Position numbers and translations under genes: made by a program. 11,118 bases of DNA from Gammaproteobacteria bacterium UBA7803 (GTDB lineage Bacteria > Pseudomonadota > Gammaproteobacteria > Pseudomonadales > Azotimanducaceae): NCBI GenBank assembly GCA_002480525.1, contig DLCH01000068.1, forward strand, positions 1-11,118. Reading direction: 5' to 3'. Every line of letters begins with the position of its first letter. The stretch's first letter is position 1. This document shows, piece after piece, positions 6,389 through 11,118 of the stretch. A model generated the notes under the pieces. It worked only from the letters and a program-made list of their open reading frames with translations, had not been told where the DNA came from and did not search any database.

Positions 6389-7594
6389 ATGGACAGACGC
6401 CGGTTTCTCAAGGCAGGCACCCTGGGCGCGCTCGTGCCCGGCACGGCGCGGGCCGCGGCCGGCTCCGCCGCGGAACGGGGCAACCGTGTCCGGAGCTACC
6501 GGCGGCTCGGCCGGACCGGATTCGAGGTGTCCGACGTCTCCTTCGGTTCCAGCCGGCTGCGGCACGGCGAGGAGCACCTGGTGCACATGGCCCTCGACCG
6601 GGGCATCAACTACTTCGACGGCGCGGACAGCTACACCGGCGGCGCGTCCGAGACCGTTCTCGGCAACGCGCTCAAAGGACGCCGCGACCAGGTCTATCTG
6701 GTGTCCAAGACCAAGAGCTGGGCCGGCACCCGGCGCGCCGAGCTCGATGCGGCGCTCGAGGCCAGCCTGCGGCGGCTGCAGACGGACTACGTCGACGTGT
6801 ACCTCAACCACGCGGTGAACGACGTGGACCGGCTGACCAACCCGGAGTGGGGAGAATTCGTCGAGCGCGCCAGAGCCGCCGGCAAGATCCGCGCGACCGG
6901 CCTGTCCGGCCACGCCGGACACCTGATCCCCTGCCTGGACCACGCCATCGACCACGACCTCGCCGACGTGGTGCTGGTGGCCTACAACTTCGGCCAGGAC
7001 CCGGCCTTCTACGAGCAGTTCACCCGCGGCTTCGACTACGTGGCGAAGCAGCCGGATCTGCCCCGGGTGCTGGACAAGGCGAAGCGGAACGACGTCGGCG
7101 TCGTCACCATGAAGACGCTGATGGGCGCGCGCCTCAACGACATGCGCCCCTACGAGGACGGCGGCGCGACCTTCGCCCAGGCGGCGTTCCGCTGGGTGCT
7201 GTCCAACCCGAACGTGGACGCGCTGGTCATCTCCATGACGGAACGCGCGCTGATCGACGAGTACCTGGGCGCCTCCGGGGCGACCGCGGTGACCGCCAGG
7301 GACGTCGACCTGCTGCGCCACTACGCGCGCCTGAACGGCACCAGCTACTGCCGCCATGCCTGCAACGACTGCGCGGGCGCGTGCCCCTACGGCGTGCCCA
7401 TCGCCGAGGTGCTGCGCACCCGCATGTACGCCACCGACTACGAGGATGCCGCCTTCGCCCGCAGCGAGTACCGGGCGCTGGAGGTCGACGCGGCGGCCTG
7501 CCTCGGCTGCAGCGGCGAGCCGTGCCGCGACGCCTGCAGCCACGGACTTCCGGTGACGGAGCTGTGCGCGCCCACCCACCGGCTGCTGGCGTGA
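6389..7594 (+). CDS. Aldo/keto reductase with Tat signal and Cys-rich C-terminal domain
   Basis: The 401-residue protein begins with a twin-arginine motif, RRRFLK (3-8), a short weakly hydrophobic stretch and a possible cleavage site near ARA (20-22), which suggests folded export by the Tat system. The aldo/keto reductase barrel covers about 35-300. The usual catalytic tetrad can be placed at D77, Y82, K107 and H141. Two cysteine clusters follow: C321/C325/C328/C332-P and C371/C374/C379/C383. They resemble the iron-sulfur C-terminal domain of some aldo/keto reductases, though with less regular spacing, so one or two [4Fe-4S] clusters are plausible. GGGAGG at 6376-6381 sets the start. It is the first gene of the operon with larE, larB and larC, 4 bp before larE, which hints at a link with nickel-pincer nucleotide chemistry. 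The substrate is unknown and the link is inference. Confidence 0.88.
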   Translation: MDRRRFLKAGTLGALVPGTARAAAGSAAERGNRVRSYRRLGRTGFEVSDVSFGSSRLRHGEEHLVHMALDRGINYFDGADSYTGGASETVLGNALKGRRDQVYLVSKTKSWAGTRRAELDAALEASLRRLQTDYVDVYLNHAVNDVDRLTNPEWGEFVERARAAGKIRATGLSGHAGHLIPCLDHAIDHDLADVVLVAYNFGQDPAFYEQFTRGFDYVAKQPDLPRVLDKAKRNDVGVVTMKTLMGARLNDMRPYEDGGATFAQAAFRWVLSNPNVDALVISMTERALIDEYLGASGATAVTARDVDLLRHYARLNGTSYCRHACNDCAGACPYGVPIAEVLRTRMYATDYEDAAFARSEYRALEVDAAACLGCSGEPCRDACSHGLPVTELCAPTHRLLA

Positions 7595-7598
7595 TCCG

Positions 7599-8471
7599 GT
7601 GACGGGCTCGAGCCTCATCACCAGCGACCGCGGCGGTGACGCCGACTGGCCCGTCAAGCTCGATCGGCTGCGGGAATGGCTGGCGGCGCGCCGGCGGATC
7701 ATGGTCGCGGTGTCCGGCGGCATCGACAGCACCTTTCTGTGGAAGGTGGCCACCGACGTGCTCGGCGACGGCGCGGTCGGCGTCACCGCCGTGTCGCCCT
7801 CGCTGGCGTCCTGGGAGCGGGAATCCCTGGCCGACCTGGCCCGGGAGATCGGCGGCCGGCACCGCACCGTCGACACCGCGGAGCTCGACAACCCGGACTA
7901 TGCCGCCAACCCGTCCAACCGCTGCTACTTCTGCAAGGACACCCTGTGGCGCCGGCTCACCAGCGTCGCCGCCCGGGAGGGATTCGACGGCATCGTCGAC
8001 GGCTACAACCTGGACGACGTCGGCGACTACCGGCCCGGCCAGGACGCCGGCCGCGAGCACGCCATCGAGAGCCCGCTGAAACATGCTGGCTTCCGCAAGG
8101 CGGACATCCGCGCTGCGGCCCGGGCACTGGGGCTGTCGATCTGGGACAAGCCCGCCATGGCCTGCCTGTCCTCCCGCTTCGCCTACGGCGTCGCCATCAG
8201 CGGCGAGGGCCTGGCCCGGGTGGATGCCGCCGAGCGCTGGCTGCGCGAGCGCGGGTTCGACGAGCTGCGCGTTCGGGTTCACGCCGGCGAGCTGGCGCGC
8301 CTGGAGCTGCCCGCCACCGAGCTGGAACGCTTCATGGCCCACCGCGAGGCGTTCGTCGCGCATCTGGAATCGCTCGGCTTCCTCTACGTCAGCCTGGACC
8401 TGAAGGGCTTCCGGTCCGGCAGCATGAACGCGGTGCTCGCGCCGCGCGCCCGGGACGCCGCCGCCGGATGA
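7599..8471 (+). CDS. larE: LarE, ATP-dependent sulfur transferase for nickel-pincer nucleotide
   Basis: LarE adenylates a carboxylate of the LarB product and puts sulfur on it; two rounds give the dithiolated pincer. The 290-residue protein has the PP-loop SGGIDS (39-44), then NRCYFCK (107-113), ACLSSRFAYG (188-197), and the basic/acidic site RVRVHAGELARLE (224-236). C189 in ACLSSR corresponds, as I recall, to the sacrificial Cys176 of Lactobacillus plantarum LarE. Here C109 and C112 form an extra CxxC. LarE proteins with these three cysteines, such as that of Thermotoga maritima, are known to hold a [4Fe-4S] cluster and to work catalytically, so this one is probably of that type. The start is GTG, 4 bp after the reductase stop; an ATG at 7702 inside the PP-loop region would be too late. 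The stop overlaps the larB start (ATGA). Confidence 0.95.
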   Translation: MTGSSLITSDRGGDADWPVKLDRLREWLAARRRIMVAVSGGIDSTFLWKVATDVLGDGAVGVTAVSPSLASWERESLADLAREIGGRHRTVDTAELDNPDYAANPSNRCYFCKDTLWRRLTSVAAREGFDGIVDGYNLDDVGDYRPGQDAGREHAIESPLKHAGFRKADIRAAARALGLSIWDKPAMACLSSRFAYGVAISGEGLARVDAAERWLRERGFDELRVRVHAGELARLELPATELERFMAHREAFVAHLESLGFLYVSLDLKGFRSGSMNAVLAPRARDAAAG

Positions 8472-9154
8472 CCGCCTTCGCCAGGCTCGATCACGACCGC
8501 ATCGCCCGCCAGGGACTTCCCGAGGTGGTGTTCGCCGACGGCAAGACGCCGGACCAGGTCGCCGCCATCATGGCCGAATTCGCCGAACGGGCCGGCGCCG
8601 CCCTGGCGACCCGCGCCGGCGCGGACCACGCCCACGCCGTGCGGGAGCGGCTGCCCGAGGCGAGCTTCGATCCCGCGTCACGGCTGATCCGGCTCGGCGC
8701 GCTGCAGCCGCCGGACGGCATGGCGGACCATCGGGTCGCCGTGGTGTGCGCGGGCACCAGCGACATTCCGGTGGCCGAGGAATGCGCCGGCACGCTGACC
8801 TGGGCAGGCATCGCCGTCGACCGCCGCTACGACATCGGTGTCGCCCGCCTCGAACGCCTGCTGGAGGTCGAGGCGGACCTGCGCGCCGCGTCGGTCTGCG
8901 TGGTGGTGGCCGGCATGGAAGGCGCTCTGCCCAGCGTGGTCGGCGGCCGCGTCGCCTGCCCCGTGGTCGCGGTACCCACCAGCATCGGCTACGGCGCGAA
9001 TCTGCAGGGCGTCTCCGCCCTGCTCGGCATGCTCACGAGCTGCGTGCCCGGCGTCACCGTGGTCAACATCGACAACGGCTTCGGCGCTGCCGCCGCGGCC
9101 AACCGGATGCTGCGGCTGGCGGTCGCGGCGGCACCCCGTGCACGCGCACCTTGA
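8468..9154 (+). CDS. larB: LarB, pyridinium-3,5-biscarboxylic acid mononucleotide synthase
   Basis: LarB starts nickel-pincer nucleotide synthesis by carboxylating the pyridinium ring of nicotinic acid adenine dinucleotide with CO2 and releasing AMP. The 228-residue protein has a helical N-terminal part and a C-terminal domain related to PurE (AIR carboxylase). Visible family motifs are CAGTSDIPVAEECAGT (94-109), AGMEGALPSVVGG (148-160), VPTSIGYG (169-176) and NIDNGFGA (200-207). The AEEC segment may hold the cysteine used in the covalent mechanism (C106 as a candidate; not certain). The ATG overlaps the larE stop by 4 bp, and the end overlaps larC by 17 bp, so the three are tightly co-translated. 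Length is near the family norm of about 230-250 residues. Confidence 0.95.
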   Translation: MTAFARLDHDRIARQGLPEVVFADGKTPDQVAAIMAEFAERAGAALATRAGADHAHAVRERLPEASFDPASRLIRLGALQPPDGMADHRVAVVCAGTSDIPVAEECAGTLTWAGIAVDRRYDIGVARLERLLEVEADLRAASVCVVVAGMEGALPSVVGGRVACPVVAVPTSIGYGANLQGVSALLGMLTSCVPGVTVVNIDNGFGAAAAANRMLRLAVAAAPRARAP

Positions 9155-10322
9155 GCCGTTCTGCGGCGCCAGCGGCGACATGCTGCTGGGCGCCCTGGTC
9201 GATGCCGGCGTGCCTCTGGAGGCGCTCCAGAGCGCCGTCGACGCCCTCGGCGTCGGCGAGCTGCGGCTGACCCGGCGCGCCGTCGACCAGCACGGCATCG
9301 CCGCCACCAAGGTCGACGTCGAGGGCACCGACGATCACCACCACCGGCACCTGCCGGACATCGAGCGGATCATCGGCGCCGCCCCGCTGGACGCGGACAT
9401 CCGGAACCGCGCCGTCGCCGTGTTCCGCGCCCTCGCCGAGGCCGAGGCCAAGGTGCACGACATGCCCGTGGAGCAGGTGCACTTCCACGAGGTCGGCGCA
9501 CTGGACGCCATCGCCGACGTGGTGGCGACCGTCGCCGGTCTGCACCATCTCGGCGTCACTGCGTTGAGCTGCCGCGCCGTGCCGCTCAGCCACGGCACGG
9601 TGCGCTGCGCCCACGGGCTGCTGCCCGTGCCGGCTCCGGCGGTGCTGCGCCTGGTGGAGGGGTTGCCGACGGAGCCGCTGGACGTCGACGGCGAAACCGT
9701 CACGCCGACCGCGGCCGCGCTGCTGCGGGTTCTGGTCACCCGCTGGGGTCCGGCGCCGGCGATGACCCTGCGCGCCCACGGCTACGGCGCCGGCACCAAG
9801 CAGTTCCCCCGGGCCAACGTGCTGCGGCTGACTGTCGGCGACCCGGACGGCGGCGATCACCGCGAAGCCGGCGCCGCCACCCTGACCCTGCTGGAAACCA
9901 ATCTCGACGACATGAACCCGGAGTGGCTGCCGCCGCTGCTCGACCGGCTGCTGGAGGCCGGCGCGCGGGACGCCTGGCTGACGCCGGTGCTGATGAAGAA
10001 GGGCCGACCGGGCCACGTACTGGCAGCCATCGCCGACCCCAGCCTGGCCGAGTCGGTGCGAAGTACCATGTTTCTGCACACCACCAGCCTGGGCGTGCGC
10101 CAATCGGCCGTCACCCGTCACCACCTGGGCCGGCGCACCGAGACGGTCCGGACGACCTTCGGGGACGTCGCCATGAAGGTCGCCGACCTGCCGGACGGAA
10201 CGAGTCGCGGGGCCCCCGAGTTCGAGGACTGCCGGCGCCTCGCCAGAGCGCACGACGTCCCGATCCGGCAGGTCCACGAAGCCGCCATGGCGGCCTGGCG
10301 GGCAGGTTCGAGCAGCCTCTGA
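9138..10322 (+). CDS. larC: LarC, nickel insertion cyclometallase for nickel-pincer nucleotide
   Basis: LarC uses CTP to insert nickel into the dithiolated pincer nucleotide, the last step of cofactor synthesis. The 394-residue protein shows FCGASGDMLLGALVDAG (8-24), VHFHEVGALDAIAD (114-127), a histidine-rich stretch DDHHHRH (65-71) that may hold nickel, ETNLDDM (253-259) and DAWLTPVLMKKGRPG (278-292). The two halves, LarC1 and LarC2, meet near residue 235-247 in one continuous frame, unlike the L. plantarum gene, which needs a programmed frameshift. The start is a GTG at 9138 inside the end of larB, chosen because the conserved N-terminus begins there; starts further upstream only translate larB in another frame. 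It is the last gene of the operon; I see no clear terminator after it. Confidence 0.95.
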   Translation: MHAHLEPFCGASGDMLLGALVDAGVPLEALQSAVDALGVGELRLTRRAVDQHGIAATKVDVEGTDDHHHRHLPDIERIIGAAPLDADIRNRAVAVFRALAEAEAKVHDMPVEQVHFHEVGALDAIADVVATVAGLHHLGVTALSCRAVPLSHGTVRCAHGLLPVPAPAVLRLVEGLPTEPLDVDGETVTPTAAALLRVLVTRWGPAPAMTLRAHGYGAGTKQFPRANVLRLTVGDPDGGDHREAGAATLTLLETNLDDMNPEWLPPLLDRLLEAGARDAWLTPVLMKKGRPGHVLAAIADPSLAESVRSTMFLHTTSLGVRQSAVTRHHLGRRTETVRTTFGDVAMKVADLPDGTSRGAPEFEDCRRLARAHDVPIRQVHEAAMAAWRAGSSSL

Positions 10323-10338
10323 GGCACCGGTTCCGCCC

Positions 10339-10367
10339 TTGCCTGCGTGCCGCAGCAGTTCTAGGAT
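10339..10367 (+). promoter_or_regulatory. Promoter of the DUF6316 gene
   Basis: TTGCCT (10339-10344) and TAGGAT (10362-10367) are spaced by exactly 17 bp and lie just after the larC stop. A start near 10375 is expected. This separates the next gene from the lar operon and excludes the in-frame ATG at 10339 as a translation start. Confidence 0.6.
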
Positions 10368-10398
10368 CGGGCCATCTGTTGCGATGCGGGATACCGCC

Positions 10399-10725
10399 AT
10401 GCGACGCGCCACGGATCCGGCCGACGTCCAATGCTTCCGCAGCGATCGGTTCTTCCGCGCCGAGGGCGCGTGGTTCTTCGCCACCCGGGAAGGCATCGAC
10501 TTCGGTCCGTTCACCGCCCGCCACGACGGCGAGAAAGCCCTCGCCCGCTACATCGACACCCAGCACACCATGCAGCGGCTGCGCAGCCGGGACCCGGCCC
10601 TGCGCGACGAGCAGTGGGACGACCAGAGCGTGGCCCGGGCCGCCCGGGAGGTGGCGGACTGGCGCCTCGACCGCGGCGGCCGCAGCAACGCCCTCTACGT
10701 CGACCGGGAAGAACGGCACAAGTGA
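10399..10725 (+). CDS. DUF6316 family protein
   Basis: This is a small soluble protein of 108 residues without a signal peptide or membrane segment. Its core FRSDRFFRAEGAWFFATREG (12-31) followed by GPFTARHDGEKALARYI fits my memory of DUF6316, a gammaproteobacterial family of unknown function. The aromatic WFF...GPF pattern suggests a small beta-sheet unit followed by a helix. The second half (about 55-108) is very rich in arginine and aspartate. The ATG at 10399 has GCGGGA upstream at a fair distance and lies about 24 nt after the predicted transcription start; an ATG at 10384 would leave almost no leader. The gene call is firm, the family name moderate, the function unknown. Confidence 0.8.
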   Translation: MRRATDPADVQCFRSDRFFRAEGAWFFATREGIDFGPFTARHDGEKALARYIDTQHTMQRLRSRDPALRDEQWDDQSVARAAREVADWRLDRGGRSNALYVDREERHK

Positions 10726-10783
10726 CCGCCGGCGGCCCGCCGTTCAGGGACGGTTCACCGGCCCCCGGCTACCCTCCCGCCCG

Positions 10784-11110
10784 ATGACACGCTGGATGAT
10801 CACGACGGCTCTGGGCCTGCTGCTGGCGACCGCTCCGCCGGTGGCCGGTGCGGCGCTGCGGTGCGACACCGATCTGGTGAGCCGCGGCATGACGCCGGTG
10901 GAGGTGTTCGAGCGCTGCGGCGACCCGGAGTTCGAGCAGGCCTGGACCGACTTCCGCTACCCCGGCCGGTTCGTGCGCGTCGCCGAGTGGTCCTACAACC
11001 TCGGCGACAACCGCTTCCGGCGCCTGCTCACCTTCGAGAACGGCCGGCTGATCCGCATCGAGACCCGCGGCAAGCCGGCCGGCGGACTGCCCGCCGCCGC
11101 CCGCCCGTAA
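10784..11110 (+). CDS. Secreted DUF2845 family protein
   Basis: This is a 108-residue protein with a clear Sec signal peptide: MTRWM, a hydrophobic core (about 6-18), and a likely cut near AGA (21-23). The mature part begins with LRCDTDLVSRGMTPVEVFERCGDPE (25-49), whose paired cysteines C27 and C44 could form a disulfide. An aromatic strand region (WSYNLGDNRFRRLLTFENGRL) follows. This layout matches DUF2845, small periplasmic proteins of unknown function whose fold is probably related to BamE/SmpA-like domains (that last point is weak). It starts 58 bp after the DUF6316 stop, with no strong ribosome site, and ends 8 bp before the window end. The frame is open far upstream, but that part is a shadow of larC and DUF6316. 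Confidence 0.85.
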   Translation: MTRWMITTALGLLLATAPPVAGAALRCDTDLVSRGMTPVEVFERCGDPEFEQAWTDFRYPGRFVRVAEWSYNLGDNRFRRLLTFENGRLIRIETRGKPAGGLPAAARP

Positions 11111-11118
11111 CTCCCGGC

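Noticed and set aside
5066..7891. Rhomboid as part of a 941-residue protein
   Set aside because: The upstream part is antisense to the reductase and larE and out of frame with the 90-residue gene; the ATG at 5971 fits.
8838..9137. LarC starting further upstream
   Set aside because: This part translates larB in the wrong frame; the conserved LarC N-terminus begins at the GTG at 9138.
9800..9900. A larC1/larC2 frameshift site
   Set aside because: LarC is continuous in one frame through the domain junction, so no frameshift is needed.

Overview
The window is a gene-dense, very GC-rich stretch of chromosome, most likely from a gammaproteobacterium. That placement rests on the gene types (long-form LeuA, formate-dependent PurT, DUF3135, DUF6316 and DUF2845 proteins) and on a REP-type palindrome pair of the kind common in Pseudomonas-like genomes. 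I cannot place it below class level. No tRNA, rRNA, CRISPR array, insertion sequence or phage gene is visible.

Left end to 4.0 kb, minus strand: a near-perfect palindrome (a REPIN-like REP doublet) lies just past the end of leuA, the first enzyme of leucine synthesis. leuA has its own promoter and a leader of about 235 nt with repeats that could pair in alternative ways. Upstream are a gamma-class carbonic anhydrase gene and purT (formate-using GAR transformylase), which overlap by 4 bp and form one operon.

4.1 to 6.25 kb: a small DUF3135 gene and a zinc-ribbon Nudix hydrolase run on the plus strand. They converge, 5 bp apart, with a rhomboid intramembrane protease gene on the minus strand. 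The rhomboid start codon overlaps the stop codon of an unrecognised 90-residue gene.

6.39 to 10.32 kb, plus strand: a tight four-gene operon forms the most interesting part. It holds an aldo/keto reductase with a twin-arginine signal and a cysteine-rich C-terminal extension, followed by larE, larB and larC. LarB, LarE and LarC make the nickel-pincer nucleotide (NPN) cofactor. No larA (lactate racemase) lies in the window, so the enzyme that uses the cofactor must be encoded elsewhere. LarE carries three conserved cysteines, which points to an iron-sulfur version of the sulfur transferase and not the self-sacrificing type.

10.34 kb to the end: a well-formed promoter precedes a DUF6316 gene, followed by a secreted DUF2845 protein. 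Most of the window is core metabolism. The candidates for new biology are the reductase/NPN operon, the leuA leader and the palindrome.
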